64,000 bases of DNA from Shewanella aestuarii (GTDB taxonomy: Bacteria; Pseudomonadota; Gammaproteobacteria; Enterobacterales; Shewanellaceae): assembly GCF_014647215.1 (NCBI RefSeq), contig NZ_BMOT01000013.1, positions 1 to 64,000 of the forward strand, in the 5' to 3' direction. Below, piece after piece: positions 34,783 to 44,418 of this stretch (positions are counted from its first letter, which is position 1; every line of letters starts with the position of its first letter). The position numbers were made by a program, and so were the translations under genes. The notes beneath the pieces were generated by a model, which saw nothing but the letters and a program-made list of their open reading frames with translations, did no database searches and had not been told where the DNA came from.

Positions 34783-35154
34783 ATGGAAGATTTACAATCC
34801 GTCAATCAAACAACTAATGATAAGCAAGCTAGGGATATGGGCGTGTTGGTGCATGCGTCCAGTTTTGCGGGTTATGTGATACCCATGGGCAGTATTTTAG
34901 GGCCATTAATTGTGTGGCTGATGAAGCGCGATGAGTTTGAATTTGCTAATCAGTGCGGCAAAAACTGCCTTAATTTTAAACTCAGTTTGTTTATTTATGT
35001 TTGTATTTCAGCAGTGCTCATGTTTGTAGGTATCGGCTTTATTTTACTCGGAGCCTTGGCGCTATTAGATATCATTTGCACTATTATCGCGATAATGAAA
35101 GCGACCGAAGGCGTGGCGTACCAATATCCGTTAACGATTAAGTTTTTTAAATAA
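34783..35154 (+). CDS. DUF4870 domain membrane protein
   Basis: A 123-residue protein with three hydrophobic segments (roughly 25-45, 66-85 and 86-110) and the DUF4870-type sequence LGPLIVWLMKRDEFEFANQCGKNCLNFKLS. Members are small membrane proteins of unknown function. It begins 18 bases after yiiM with AAGGA upstream, so it is probably co-transcribed with yiiM. Confidence 0.85.
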   Translation: MEDLQSVNQTTNDKQARDMGVLVHASSFAGYVIPMGSILGPLIVWLMKRDEFEFANQCGKNCLNFKLSLFIYVCISAVLMFVGIGFILLGALALLDIICTIIAIMKATEGVAYQYPLTIKFFK

Positions 35155-35186
35155 ACGTTAAATTTTATACCGAAATAAATAAAAAA

Positions 35187-35218
35187 ATGCCGCAACCTTA
35201 TACGAGGTTGCGGCATTT
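35187..35218. terminator. Bidirectional terminator between DUF4870 and chemoreceptor
   Basis: TGCCGCAACC / GGTTGCGGCA, 10 bp with an 8-base loop, flanked by an A-run and a T-run. It serves both convergent genes. Confidence 0.9.
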
Positions 35219-35237
35219 TAGTCTTTGCTGGCTGACG

Positions 35238-37157
35238 TTATACTTTAAAGCGCGCCACTAGCGTATCTAAGCGACTAGCCAGTTGGTTCAATGCTTTACT
35301 TGCCTGTGCCGCGGCCTGTGCCGTTTGTGCTGTACGTTGGGTAATGTCATTAATTTCGGTGACGTTACGGTTAATATCTTCCACTACCGTCGATTGCTCT
35401 TCCGTCGCAGCAGCGACCTGAATGTTCATGTCACTGATTGAGGCAATTTGCTGACTAATTCCGCTCAGTGAATTACTTGCTTCATCAACGGCTTGAACGC
35501 CTTCGCGTGAACGATTACGAGATTGCTCCATTGCTGTCACCGCGCGGCTGGCTTCAGATTGCAATTTATCAATCATAGTTTGCACTTCGTTGGTTGATGC
35601 TGCAGTGCGTGAGGCCAGGTTTCTGACTTCATCGGCAACCACTGCGAACCCTCGGCCCGCTTCACCAGCTCGTGCTGCTTCAATGGCGGCATTTAACGCA
35701 AGTAAGTTGGTTTGTTCTGAAATGGCGCGAATAACATCTAAAATACCGCCAATTGACTTTGTATGAGTAGCAAGAGACTCAATCACTTCGCCTACTTGGC
35801 CCACATCTTTAGATAGTTGATTAATAGTATTACGGGCACGGGTTACAACTTGTTGGCCTTCTGATGACTCAGAATCGGCTTCACGAGCCGTTACTGCTGC
35901 TTGTGCTGCATTACTGGCAATTTCATTAACCGTAGCGCCCATTTCATTAATGGCGGTTACCACCATGATGGTACGGTCTTTTTGTAAATGGCTGTCTTCT
36001 AATGTTTGCTGAGCTTGGTTAGAGACATCAATTGCTGATTTACCCAATTGCTCACTGGTTTGTGCCACTTCAATAACAGAGTCTTGGATTTTACTGATGA
36101 AGCTGTTAAATCCACGGGCAAGTTGAGCGATTTCATCTTCACCATTAACCGGTAAGCGCTGACGTAAGTCACCTTCACCCTCACCAATATTGCGGAACAG
36201 TTCAGCAACTTGGGCGATAGGGCGGCTTACCGACCCCGCAACGGCTATAGCAATGGCAATAAATAGTGCCGCAATAATGATGGTTGAAATCAAAATTTGG
36301 TAAGACGACTCTTTTAATAATGCAAAGACTTCCGCTTCAGGCACTTGCGCCACTAAATACCAGCCCATAGAGGGTAAATAGCTACTGGCGATCAGCGTTT
36401 GATTGTTGTCAGCTTCTGCTTTAATCAGGTTGAAATCATTTTTATTTAACAGCTGCTGGACGTTTACATTAGGATAAAGCTGATTTAAGTTTTTTTTGCC
36501 CATTAGGCTTTTGTCTTGGTGCAGTTTGACCTGACCCTCGGCATCTACAAGGTAAACAAAACCTGTGTCTTCAATTTTGAAAGACGCCAATAGGTTAACC
36601 ATGTCATCAAGTGATTTGGCAAGTCCGACTAAGCCTCGGCCATTGGGTTGTTGATAATTGATGAACAGCTTTACTTCACCATTACTTTCAGTAAAGACAT
36701 TGAGCATTTTTTCTTGGCGGCTGTCGCGATAATCAAAAAACCAGCCGTCTTGCTGCGGTGTTAATACCCGTAAAAATCCGTCTTGAGTGTAGTAAGCCGC
36801 AGTTTGTCTATCGGCATAAGACGCTTGTGCCAAATCATATTGACTGGCGACGTCATTTAACTGAGCAATCACAGCGCTTTCGTCACTTGCAGGGCGGCCC
36901 TGATCTAACCAATTAAGCAGCATTCTACTACTGGCAAGTTGCTCCGCTGCGTTCATCAACGAGCTGATATCCAAATCAATCTTGTTACGGATTTGCAGTA
37001 ATATGCTTGGCATTTCAGAGGTTAACATACGTTCTTCGATCACATTCTTGGCGCTGCGCTGACTGAGCACACCGACTAAAATGGTTGAAAGCAGTACCGC
37101 GACGGTAACGGTAAGCAATATTTTCTGCTTGATGGTTAATTGGCTAAAAAAGTTCAT
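35238..37157 (-). CDS. Methyl-accepting chemotaxis protein
   Basis: A 639-residue chemoreceptor. It has a membrane helix near 10-28, a large periplasmic sensing region of the Cache type up to about 290, a second helix ([21 protein letters not shown], about 288-308), a HAMP domain to about 360, and a cytoplasmic signalling domain. The hairpin tip reads [21 protein letters not shown], as expected for binding CheA and CheW. No C-terminal CheR pentapeptide is seen. The ligand is unknown. The ATG at 37157 begins the first helix; the extra 44 residues of the longer frame have no receptor-like character. Confidence 0.92.
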   Translation of the reverse strand: MNFFSQLTIKQKILLTVTVAVLLSTILVGVLSQRSAKNVIEERMLTSEMPSILLQIRNKIDLDISSLMNAAEQLASSRMLLNWLDQGRPASDESAVIAQLNDVASQYDLAQASYADRQTAAYYTQDGFLRVLTPQQDGWFFDYRDSRQEKMLNVFTESNGEVKLFINYQQPNGRGLVGLAKSLDDMVNLLASFKIEDTGFVYLVDAEGQVKLHQDKSLMGKKNLNQLYPNVNVQQLLNKNDFNLIKAEADNNQTLIASSYLPSMGWYLVAQVPEAEVFALLKESSYQILISTIIIAALFIAIAIAVAGSVSRPIAQVAELFRNIGEGEGDLRQRLPVNGEDEIAQLARGFNSFISKIQDSVIEVAQTSEQLGKSAIDVSNQAQQTLEDSHLQKDRTIMVVTAINEMGATVNEIASNAAQAAVTAREADSESSEGQQVVTRARNTINQLSKDVGQVGEVIESLATHTKSIGGILDVIRAISEQTNLLALNAAIEAARAGEAGRGFAVVADEVRNLASRTAASTNEVQTMIDKLQSEASRAVTAMEQSRNRSREGVQAVDEASNSLSGISQQIASISDMNIQVAAATEEQSTVVEDINRNVTEINDITQRTAQTAQAAAQASKALNQLASRLDTLVARFKV

Positions 37158-37239
37158 GTAATACGCCTTGTTGCTGTAATTAATCTTTATCGGTCTGATA
37201 GACAAAAACTTAAATAAGCTTAGTCCATTAGACGAAAAA

Positions 37240-37264
37240 AACGCACAAATAATTGTGCGTTTAT
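37240..37264 (-). terminator. Terminator after the ETF-ubiquinone oxidoreductase gene
   Basis: ACGCACAA / TTGTGCGT with a 4-base loop, followed on the minus strand by seven T, about 35 bases after the stop of the ETF-QO gene. Confidence 0.88.
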
Positions 37265-37295
37265 CATTTTGGCTAACTCCGGCAATCAAACAAGA

Positions 37296-38945
37296 TTACA
37301 TGTTTGGATAGTTTGGACCGCCACCACCTTCAGGTGTTACCCAAGTGATATTTTGACTTGGATCTTTAATGTCACAGGTCTTGCAGTGAATACAGTTTTG
37401 ACCATTGATAACAAACTTTTTATTGCCAGCCTCTTCAACCACTTCATAAACACCAGCAGGACAATAGCGCTGAGCTGGTTCATCAAATTTAACCAGGTTA
37501 ATGGCAATCGGCACACTCTTGTCTTTTAAGCGTAAATGACAAGGTTGATTTTCTTCATGGTACGTACTTGATAAGTATACCGATGAAAGCTTATCGAAAC
37601 TGAGTTTTCCATCCGGTTTTGGATAGTCAATTTTGTTGTAATCGCTGGCTAATCCCATATTAGCATAGTCAGGAGTTTCATCTCTAAACGTGACAGGGAA
37701 CTTACCACCAAACCAGTTTTGATCAATAAAGTTAAATGCGCCGCCGATTAAGGTGCCAAATTTATGTAATGCAGGGCCAAAATTGCGCGATTGATATAAT
37801 TCTTCATGTAACCAGCTTTCTTCAAAGCGTGCTTGGAAACAATCTAAATCTTTACCGCCAGCTAGACCTGCTATCAAGCCTTCGCCTAAGGTTTTAGCGG
37901 CAATTATGCCACTCTTGATTGCAGTATGTGTGCCTTTGATTTTGGAAAAGTTTAATGTACCAGCATTACAACCAATGATCAGCCCGCCAGGAAAGCTCAT
38001 TTTAGGTAATGAGTTTAACCCCCCTTTGGTAATCGCTCTAGCGCCATAGGATAAGCGCTCGCCACCGGTTAAGTATTGCGAGATAACGGGATGGGTTTTG
38101 TAACGCTGAAACTCATCAAATGGGCTTAAATGGGGGTTTTTGTAGTTCAAATCAATAATTAACCCAACGGCTACCTGGTTGTCTTCCATGTGATACATAA
38201 AGCCACCACCAGAAGACCCGTTGTTTAATGGCCAGCCCCCAGTGTGAACAACTTTACCTTGTTGGTGCTGTTCGGCGGGGATTTTCCAGATTTCTTTAAA
38301 ACCTAGGCCGTAATGTTGTGGGGTTTTGCCATTGTCTAAATGATATTTTTCGATAAGCTGCTTGCCTAAGTGGCCTCGGCAACCTTCTGAGAATACGGTG
38401 TATTTAGCGTGCAATTCCATGCCAGGCATGTAACCGGCTTTAGGTTGACCGTCCTCACCAACACCCATGTCGCCAATTAAAATCCCTTTGACACTATTGT
38501 CATCATTAAATAGTAATTCGCTGGCGGCAAAACCGGGGAAAATCTCCACTCCCATGGCTTCCGCTCGTTCCGCTAACCAGCGCGCTAAATTACCCACACT
38601 GATAATATAATTACCATCATTGTGCATGGTTTTAGGTACTAAGCTGTTGGGAATTAAGCGTGATTGTGTATTAGAATTGAATAAATAAATCTCATCATGG
38701 GTAACTTGGGTTTTTACTGGCGAGTCAGTATCGCGCCAATCATCAAATAGCTCATCTAATACATCAGCCTGAAATACCGCACCCGAGAGAATGTGCGCGC
38801 CGACTTCGGAACCTTTTTCCACCACGCAGACGGTGATCTCTTTGTCTGCATCTTTTGATATTTGCATTAGACGACATGCGGTTGCTAATCCAGCAGGACC
38901 AGCGCCGACGATTACTACGTCGAACTCCATTGATTCGCGTTCCAT
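37296..38945 (-). CDS. Electron transfer flavoprotein-ubiquinone oxidoreductase
   Basis: A 549-residue membrane-associated flavoprotein that takes electrons from electron transfer flavoprotein and reduces ubiquinone during fatty-acid and amino-acid oxidation. The FAD dinucleotide fold VVIVGAGPAGLATACRL is near residues 9-25. The C-terminal single 4Fe-4S site is CIHCKTCDIKDPSQNITW, with the fourth cysteine upstream (RYCPAGVYE). The AAAGGTG ribosome site fits the ATG at 38945. The electron transfer flavoprotein genes themselves are not in the window. Confidence 0.95.
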   Translation of the reverse strand: MERESMEFDVVIVGAGPAGLATACRLMQISKDADKEITVCVVEKGSEVGAHILSGAVFQADVLDELFDDWRDTDSPVKTQVTHDEIYLFNSNTQSRLIPNSLVPKTMHNDGNYIISVGNLARWLAERAEAMGVEIFPGFAASELLFNDDNSVKGILIGDMGVGEDGQPKAGYMPGMELHAKYTVFSEGCRGHLGKQLIEKYHLDNGKTPQHYGLGFKEIWKIPAEQHQQGKVVHTGGWPLNNGSSGGGFMYHMEDNQVAVGLIIDLNYKNPHLSPFDEFQRYKTHPVISQYLTGGERLSYGARAITKGGLNSLPKMSFPGGLIIGCNAGTLNFSKIKGTHTAIKSGIIAAKTLGEGLIAGLAGGKDLDCFQARFEESWLHEELYQSRNFGPALHKFGTLIGGAFNFIDQNWFGGKFPVTFRDETPDYANMGLASDYNKIDYPKPDGKLSFDKLSSVYLSSTYHEENQPCHLRLKDKSVPIAINLVKFDEPAQRYCPAGVYEVVEEAGNKKFVINGQNCIHCKTCDIKDPSQNITWVTPEGGGGPNYPNM

Positions 38946-39144
38946 CTTATCACCTTTAAATTGCCCGTTTTGTCGGGTTTATTGTTTTTATTACGACGAA
39001 TAAACGATCGTTTTATCTTTTTACTAACCTTACCGCAAATTTATCCGCTAGCCCAGTATTTCAATCGATTTGATCATCGTGAGCCGAGTCACAAATCGTT
39101 GCTGAAATTGTCTTTATTCGTGACAAATTCAATAAAAGGGCTAC

Positions 39145-39171
39145 TTGTCGGTTCAGTTTTAAGCCTATAAT
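39145..39171 (+). promoter_or_regulatory. Probable sigma-70 promoter of the moa-mod operon
   Basis: A perfect TATAAT at 39166-39171 preceded by a TTGTCG-like -35 at about 39145-39150, a slightly short 15-base spacer. The predicted transcript start falls about 7 bases downstream, right at the beginning of the Moco riboswitch. Confidence 0.6.
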
Positions 39172-39177
39172 CAAGGC

Positions 39178-39292
39178 TGACGGTTCTCCGAGCTTTTTAT
39201 CCTACGTCAGCAGATATGGGTATTTAGCCGTGGTAATAATGCCACCGGGGTGAGTAAAGAAATGCACTCACCTCCCACACTTGGAAAGGTTA
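39178..39292 (+). ncRNA. Molybdenum cofactor (Moco) riboswitch
   Basis: The leader of moaA carries the conserved pieces of the Moco RNA motif: TCTCCGAG near the 5' end, GCCACCGGGG, a strong hairpin GGTGAGT-10-ACTCACC (39249-39272), CTCCC, and TTGGAAAGG at the 3' end. The closing stem pairs TCCGAG (39187-39192) with CTTGGA (39280-39285). The latter overlaps the GGAAAGG ribosome site of moaA, so stabilising the fold would block translation. In E. coli this RNA reduces moaA expression when cofactor or its precursor is abundant. Confidence 0.9.
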
Positions 39293-39294
39293 AC

Positions 39295-40275
39295 ATGTCC
39301 CAACTACAAGACAGTTTTGGTCGAAAATTTCACTATTTGCGCATGTCAGTCACTGATGTGTGTAATTTCAAATGTACCTATTGCTTGCCTGATGGCTATC
39401 GCCCTGAGGGTAAACCCAGCTTTTTAACCTTGCCGGAAATTGAAAATCTGGTGGCGGCCTTTGGCGAGGTCGGTACCCAAAAAATTCGGATCACAGGTGG
39501 CGAGCCTACTCTGCGTAAAGACTTTACCGACATTGTGCGCATCGTTGCGGATAATCCGAATATCCACACAGTGGCGACCACGACCAATGGATATCGTTTA
39601 GAGAAAAATGCCAAAACTTGGTACGATGCCGGCTTAAGACGTATTAATGTGTCGGTGGATAGTTTAGATCCGCGGATGTTTTATCAAATCACAGGTGAAA
39701 ACAAGTTTGATGAAGTCATGCGCGGTATTGATGCTGCTTTAGAGGCTGGATTTGAGCGGGTTAAAGTCAATGCGGTGTTATTGAAAGATCTAAACAGTAA
39801 AGATTTACCGCGTTTTCTACACTGGATAAAACACACACCTATTGATTTGCGTTTTATTGAGCTAATGGAGACGGGCTTAGGCCATGATTATTTCAAAGCT
39901 CACCACTTAGCCGGTGCTGATATTAAAGCGCGTTTGATAGCTGAAGGTTGGTTGCATGATAGGCCAAGTGTTGATGACGGTCCTGCACAAAATTTTAGTC
40001 GACCAGATTACCAAGGCCGTATCGGCCTGATTATGCCTTACGCAAAAGACTTTTGCGCCAGCTGTAATCGCCTACGTGTTTCCGCTAAAGGTAAACTGCA
40101 TTTATGTTTGTTTACTGAAAACGGTTTAGATTTGCGTGATTTATTGCAACATGCTGATCAACGTCCTGAGCTTATTGCACGTTTGCACGGTCAACTGGCG
40201 CAAAAAGAACAAACCCATTATTTACATCAAGGGATCACAGGTGTGACTCAGCACCTTGCATCTATTGGTGGTTAG
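39295..40275 (+). CDS. moaA: GTP 3',8-cyclase MoaA
   Basis: A 326-residue radical SAM enzyme that converts GTP to 3',8-cyclo-GTP, the first step of molybdopterin synthesis. The N-terminal cluster motif CNFKCTYC (about 24-31) and the C-terminal cluster segment [19 protein letters not shown] (about 257-275) are both intact. The ATG at 39295 has GGAAAGG 5 bases upstream. The GTG at 39250 lies inside the riboswitch and is not the start. It is first gene of moaACDE-modABC. Confidence 0.96.
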   Translation: MSQLQDSFGRKFHYLRMSVTDVCNFKCTYCLPDGYRPEGKPSFLTLPEIENLVAAFGEVGTQKIRITGGEPTLRKDFTDIVRIVADNPNIHTVATTTNGYRLEKNAKTWYDAGLRRINVSVDSLDPRMFYQITGENKFDEVMRGIDAALEAGFERVKVNAVLLKDLNSKDLPRFLHWIKHTPIDLRFIELMETGLGHDYFKAHHLAGADIKARLIAEGWLHDRPSVDDGPAQNFSRPDYQGRIGLIMPYAKDFCASCNRLRVSAKGKLHLCLFTENGLDLRDLLQHADQRPELIARLHGQLAQKEQTHYLHQGITGVTQHLASIGG

Positions 40276-40310
40276 TTTTATTTCCCTCTCAAAGATAAAG
40301 GCTTTAATTC

Positions 40311-40787
40311 ATGAGCAATGTATTTACCCACATTAATGCTGATGGCAATGCCCATATGGTCGATGTCACTGAAAAAGCGGTTACCGAGCGTGAAGCACGC
40401 GCGGAAGCATTTATTGAAATGGCACCAGCAACCCTTGAAATGATCATGAGTGGCAGCCATCACAAAGGTGATGTTTTTGCTACTGCTCGCATTGCGGGTA
40501 TTCAAGCGGCTAAAAAGACTTCGGATCTTATTCCTCTTTGTCATCCATTAATGTTAACCAAAGTAGAAGTTGATTTGGTGGCTGAACCTGAGTTTAACCG
40601 TGTCCGCATTAACAGCTTATGTAAGTTATCAGGTAAAACCGGTGTTGAAATGGAGGCGTTAACCGCCGCTTCAGTTGCCGCGCTGACGATTTATGACATG
40701 TGTAAAGCCGTGCAAAAAGATATGCTAATTTCACAGGTTAGATTACTGGAAAAGCGGGGCGGTAAGTCTGGTCATTTCAAAGTGTAA
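40311..40787 (+). CDS. moaC: Cyclic pyranopterin monophosphate synthase MoaC
   Basis: A 158-residue enzyme that works after MoaA to form cyclic pyranopterin monophosphate. The conserved [17 protein letters not shown]-terminus, IPLCHPLML and [23 protein letters not shown] segments are present. An AAGG lies about 10 bases upstream of the ATG. The stop overlaps a frame leading into moaD, but the functional moaD start is 75 bases further on. Confidence 0.96.
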   Translation: MSNVFTHINADGNAHMVDVTEKAVTEREARAEAFIEMAPATLEMIMSGSHHKGDVFATARIAGIQAAKKTSDLIPLCHPLMLTKVEVDLVAEPEFNRVRINSLCKLSGKTGVEMEALTAASVAALTIYDMCKAVQKDMLISQVRLLEKRGGKSGHFKV

Positions 40788-40861
40788 TGCTAAGGTTAGG
40801 TTGTGATTACACGCTCGACCATATTGTATTCAATCAGTTATATACAGTGAAGAGAAACCCT

Positions 40862-41110
40862 ATGATCCAAGTATTATTTTTTGCTCAGGTTCGTGAGTTA
40901 TTGGGCACCGCCAACTTAGCGTTTTGTGCCGATGACATCACCACCACTGAATCCTTAAGAGCCGCATTAGCAGCACAAGACGACAAATGGGCTAAGGTTA
41001 TGTCATCTGACAAGTTATTGGTGGCGGTTAATCAAACCATGAGTCATTGGGATACTGAAGTGGCTGATGGTGATGAAGTCGCATTTTTCCCTCCGGTAAC
41101 TGGAGGTTAA
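40862..41110 (+). CDS. moaD: Molybdopterin synthase sulfur carrier subunit MoaD
   Basis: An 82-residue ubiquitin-fold protein ending in the essential GG (PPVTGG). The C-terminus is thiocarboxylated by MoeB and donates sulfur to MoaE-bound precursor. The frame continues upstream to 40787, but MIQVLFFAQVRELLG is where the MoaD fold begins, so I start at the ATG at 40862. Its stop overlaps the moaE start (TAATG). Confidence 0.94.
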   Translation: MIQVLFFAQVRELLGTANLAFCADDITTTESLRAALAAQDDKWAKVMSSDKLLVAVNQTMSHWDTEVADGDEVAFFPPVTGG

Positions 41111-41574
41111 TGGTAATGAAAACAGCAAACATCCGTGTCCAAACGGCAGATTTTAATGTCGCTGAAGAATACGCTTTATTGGCAAGTGATAACAGCGACG
41201 GCGCTGTGGTGAATTTTGTGGGTAAAGTGCGTGACTTTAATGATGGTAACCCAGTCAGCGATTTAACCTTAGAGCACTACCCTGGAATGACTGAAGCGGT
41301 ATTGCAACAAATTACCGAGCAAGCGCATGCTCGCTGGCCATTAAATTATGTCACCATTATTCACCGTGTTGGCACTATGGCTTTAGGTGAGCAAATTGTG
41401 TTTATCGGTGTGACGAGTGCGCATCGCAAAGCCGCATTTGCAGCATGTGAGTTTTTGATCGATTTTTTGAAAACCAAAGCGCCTTTTTGGAAGTTAGAAG
41501 CGGGCGATAGCGGTAGTCACTGGGTTGATGCCCGTGACAGTGATGAACAAGCCGCCAAAATGTGGCAACCGTAA
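41110..41574 (+). CDS. moaE: Molybdopterin synthase catalytic subunit MoaE
   Basis: A 154-residue catalytic subunit that inserts two sulfurs into the pterin precursor, using MoaD. GAVVNFVGKVRDFNDGNPVSDLTLEHYPGM, IHRVGTMALGE, SAHRKAAFAACEFLIDFLKTKAPFWK (with the active-site lysines) are classical; it ends DSDEQAAKMWQP. A second ATG two codons later is an alternative start. Translation is coupled to moaD by a TAATG overlap. Confidence 0.95.
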   Translation: MVMKTANIRVQTADFNVAEEYALLASDNSDGAVVNFVGKVRDFNDGNPVSDLTLEHYPGMTEAVLQQITEQAHARWPLNYVTIIHRVGTMALGEQIVFIGVTSAHRKAAFAACEFLIDFLKTKAPFWKLEAGDSGSHWVDARDSDEQAAKMWQP

Positions 41575-41580
41575 CCTTGT

Positions 41581-42480
41581 ATGATGACCTTATTTGATAT
41601 GGTTTATGGTTTTTGGCCACGAAAACTAGCCTATGCGAAATGGTCAATCCGAGTAAATCCAAAACTTGCCCTATTATTGATGCTGGTAGGTTGTTTGATG
41701 CAGCCTAACTTTGCTTTTTCCTCTTCAAATCCGCCTATTGCCGTTGCGGCCAACGTTAAGTTTGCTATGGATGAAATTGCCGCCCAGTTTACCCAAGATA
41801 CGGGAATGTCGGTGCGGTTGAGTTATGGTTCATCGGGCAATTTTGTTTCGCAAATTCAGCATGGCGCCCCATTTGAGTTATTATTGAGTGCTGATGAGTT
41901 TTACCCTAATCAATTAGTTAAAGCAGGATTCACCCAAGACGAAGGGCTGATTTATGCGATGGGGCGTTTAGCTATTGCGGCTGCGAAAAGTTCACCACTA
42001 GCATTGGACGGTCAGTTGCTTGGGGTAAAAGAATTAATTGGATTGGGAAAATTAAAACGCTTTGCTATTGCTAATCCAGCCCATGCGCCCTATGGCGAGC
42101 GAGCGCAACAGGTATTAGCTACACAAGGTTTGTGGCAGGCGATTGAGCCTCATATCATTCTGGGTGAAAACGCCTCACAAGCAGCGCAGTTTGCGGTAAG
42201 TGGCTCTACTCAGGGCGGTATCGTGCCCTTGTCACTGGTGTTAACACCAAACTTTGCGCGAATTGGCCAATATGCAGCCATTGATGACGCGCTTTATCAG
42301 CCAATAAAACAACGAATGGTGTTAATGAAACAGGCCTCGACAACGGCGGTCGATTTTTATCGCTACATGCAAACTCCAGAGGCACAAACCATTTTAATTA
42401 AGTACGGTTTTCATGTGCCAGCAGCCACAAAAACCTCTGTAATACATCACACATTATCTGCGCCAACGGGGAATAAATAG
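41581..42480 (+). CDS. modA: Molybdate ABC transporter substrate-binding protein
   Basis: A 299-residue periplasmic molybdate receptor. IAVAANVKFAMDEIAAQFTQDTG opens the mature fold, SYGSSGNFVSQIQHGAPFELLLSAD gives the oxyanion-binding serines, and GASTAVDFYRYM-like sequence occurs at the C-terminus. The signal peptide is preceded by about 25 extra residues from the first ATG, so the start may be a later ATG (41599); no ribosome site decides it. The gene follows moaE by 6 bases, showing that molybdate uptake and cofactor synthesis share one transcript. Confidence 0.92.
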   Translation: MMTLFDMVYGFWPRKLAYAKWSIRVNPKLALLLMLVGCLMQPNFAFSSSNPPIAVAANVKFAMDEIAAQFTQDTGMSVRLSYGSSGNFVSQIQHGAPFELLLSADEFYPNQLVKAGFTQDEGLIYAMGRLAIAAAKSSPLALDGQLLGVKELIGLGKLKRFAIANPAHAPYGERAQQVLATQGLWQAIEPHIILGENASQAAQFAVSGSTQGGIVPLSLVLTPNFARIGQYAAIDDALYQPIKQRMVLMKQASTTAVDFYRYMQTPEAQTILIKYGFHVPAATKTSVIHHTLSAPTGNK

Positions 42481-42481
42481 T

Positions 42482-43162
42482 ATGGATTGGCAGGCAATGT
42501 GGTTATCTGTAAAACTCAGTAGCGTGACGGTGTTGTTACTGATCCCGCTGGCACTGATTGTTGGTAGGGCATTGGCTTACCACCAGTTTAAAGGCAAGTC
42601 TTGGGTTGAAGCGCTGATTATGGTGCCACTAGTGCTGCCGCCTACGGTGGTAGGTTATTACCTGTTGGTGGGTATGGGTAATCAAAGCTGGCTAGGGCAA
42701 TGGGTCGAGCGACTAACTGGGCAGCAACTGGTGTTTCACTTTTCAGGTTTAGTTATTGCGTCTATTTTGGTTAATATTCCTTTTGCGGTGCAGCCTATTC
42801 AACGGGCCTTTGAAACCATTCCTAAAGATGTACGCGATGCCGCGGCATGTTGTGGCATGAGCCGGCTGACCCTGTTTTTTAAAGTTGAACTGCCTATGGT
42901 TTGGCCTGGAGTATTAACGGCATTAGTTTTGTGTTTTTCTCATGTGTTGGGTGAGTTTGGCGTGGTGTTGATGTTAGGTGGCAATATTGCAGGCGAAACT
43001 AAAACAATCTCGATTGCTATTTACGACAGCGTGCAAGCATTTGATTTTGACGGTGCAGGGACTATGTCATTCGTGCTGTTATTGTTTGCGATCAGTGCAT
43101 TGGCACTGACCACTAGCCTTTCTAGGCGATTAGGAGGCCACCTTGGTCACTCAAGTCGCTGA
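42482..43162 (+). CDS. modB: Molybdate ABC transporter permease ModB
   Basis: A 226-residue inner-membrane permease with about five or six helices. PLVLPPTVVGYYLL near residues 57-70, the AFETIPKDVRDAAACCGMSRLTLF coupling-helix region (EAA motif, about 115-138) and SHVLGEFGVVLMLGGNI are typical of ModB. It starts one base after modA ends. The 3' end overlaps the modC start by 20 bases. Confidence 0.94.
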   Translation: MDWQAMWLSVKLSSVTVLLLIPLALIVGRALAYHQFKGKSWVEALIMVPLVLPPTVVGYYLLVGMGNQSWLGQWVERLTGQQLVFHFSGLVIASILVNIPFAVQPIQRAFETIPKDVRDAAACCGMSRLTLFFKVELPMVWPGVLTALVLCFSHVLGEFGVVLMLGGNIAGETKTISIAIYDSVQAFDFDGAGTMSFVLLLFAISALALTTSLSRRLGGHLGHSSR

Positions 43163-44249
43163 TCTAAAATGTGATATATCACAGCAATCGCCGATACCTT
43201 TAGAAGCACATTTTCATTGTAAAGCCGGTGAAATGCTCGCGGTTGTCGGTCCCTCTGGCGGCGGTAAAACCACATTACTGAGAATGATTGCCGGGTTAAG
43301 TCAGCCCCAATCAGGAAACGTTACTTACGGTGACAATGTCTGGTTTGATAGTCAGCAACAAATTCACCAAACCCCACAGCAGCGCCATATTGGTTACGTG
43401 CCGCAACATTTTGGCTTATTCCCACATTTAACCGCGATGCAAAATGTGATGGCGGGATTAGATCATGTGCCAAAATCGCAGCGTAAACAGCGTGCCTTAG
43501 CGTGGCTTGAAAGAGTAAATCTTGATGGCTTGCCTGATAGGCTGCCTGCGAACCTGTCGGGGGGACAAAGGCAACGAGTGGCTTTAGCCAGGGCATTGGC
43601 GCGCGAACCTTCGGTGTTATTGCTTGATGAGCCTTTCTCTGCGGTAGACAGAGAAACCCGCGAACGGTTATACATTGAGTTGGCGAGATTGAAATCGCAG
43701 TTAGCGATCCCGGTGATCATGGTCACCCATGATATTCATGAGGCACAGTTATTAGCTGACCGGATGATTTTAATCAGTCAGGGACAAATGCTGCAACAAG
43801 GTCGACCATTTGAGGTGATGTCGCATCCTCGCAATGAGGCTGTTGCCAGACAAATGGGGCTACGTAATATTTTTGATGCCACGGTTGTCTCCCAAGAAGA
43901 GGGACGGGAAATGACTTGGCTGACATTTGGACATAATCAAATTGCTACCGAAAATGCGCCTAAGATGTCTGTTGGGCAACAGATCCGCTGGGTTATCCCT
44001 AATCAGGGGATCCGCTTTAACGCTATTACCAGTGGTCGATTATGCAAAAGCATCAATAAGCTTGATGTTGAAATTGAATCTTTGTTAGTGATGGGGGAAA
44101 TGGTGCGAGTGATTGCTCGAATCGCAGGAGTTGAACAGGTGATTAATGCCGATATTCCGCTTCATCTTTGTCATAAATTAGCTTTAACACAAGGCCAAAA
44201 AACAACCTTGGCATTGAAGTCTGACCAAATTCATATTTTACAGGCTTAA
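43143..44249 (+). CDS. modC: Molybdate ABC transporter ATPase ModC
   Basis: A 368-residue ATPase powering molybdate import. Walker A is GPSGGGKTT (about 37-45), the signature motif LSGGQRQRVALARAL (about 139-153), and Walker B LLLDEPFSAVD (about 160-170). A C-terminal TOBE/Mop-like regulatory domain follows from about 280. The start is TTG at 43143: an AGGAGG five bases upstream makes this convincing, and no nearby ATG fits. Last gene of the moa-mod operon as far as I can see. Confidence 0.94.
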   Translation: MVTQVADLKCDISQQSPIPLEAHFHCKAGEMLAVVGPSGGGKTTLLRMIAGLSQPQSGNVTYGDNVWFDSQQQIHQTPQQRHIGYVPQHFGLFPHLTAMQNVMAGLDHVPKSQRKQRALAWLERVNLDGLPDRLPANLSGGQRQRVALARALAREPSVLLLDEPFSAVDRETRERLYIELARLKSQLAIPVIMVTHDIHEAQLLADRMILISQGQMLQQGRPFEVMSHPRNEAVARQMGLRNIFDATVVSQEEGREMTWLTFGHNQIATENAPKMSVGQQIRWVIPNQGIRFNAITSGRLCKSINKLDVEIESLLVMGEMVRVIARIAGVEQVINADIPLHLCHKLALTQGQKTTLALKSDQIHILQA

Positions 44250-44418
44250 CCTTAATTCTCCACTTCACTTCGTAGTACAAGTTTATTGCCTATGAGTGCC
44301 CTAATAATCTGCGGTTTATAAGATTGCATGATCAATTATTAATCTTAGATTTCTTGGGTCTTGAGTGGGACTTAGGTAAAGTATACCAGTACGCATTCTT
44401 TTAAATTTGAGGCTTAAA

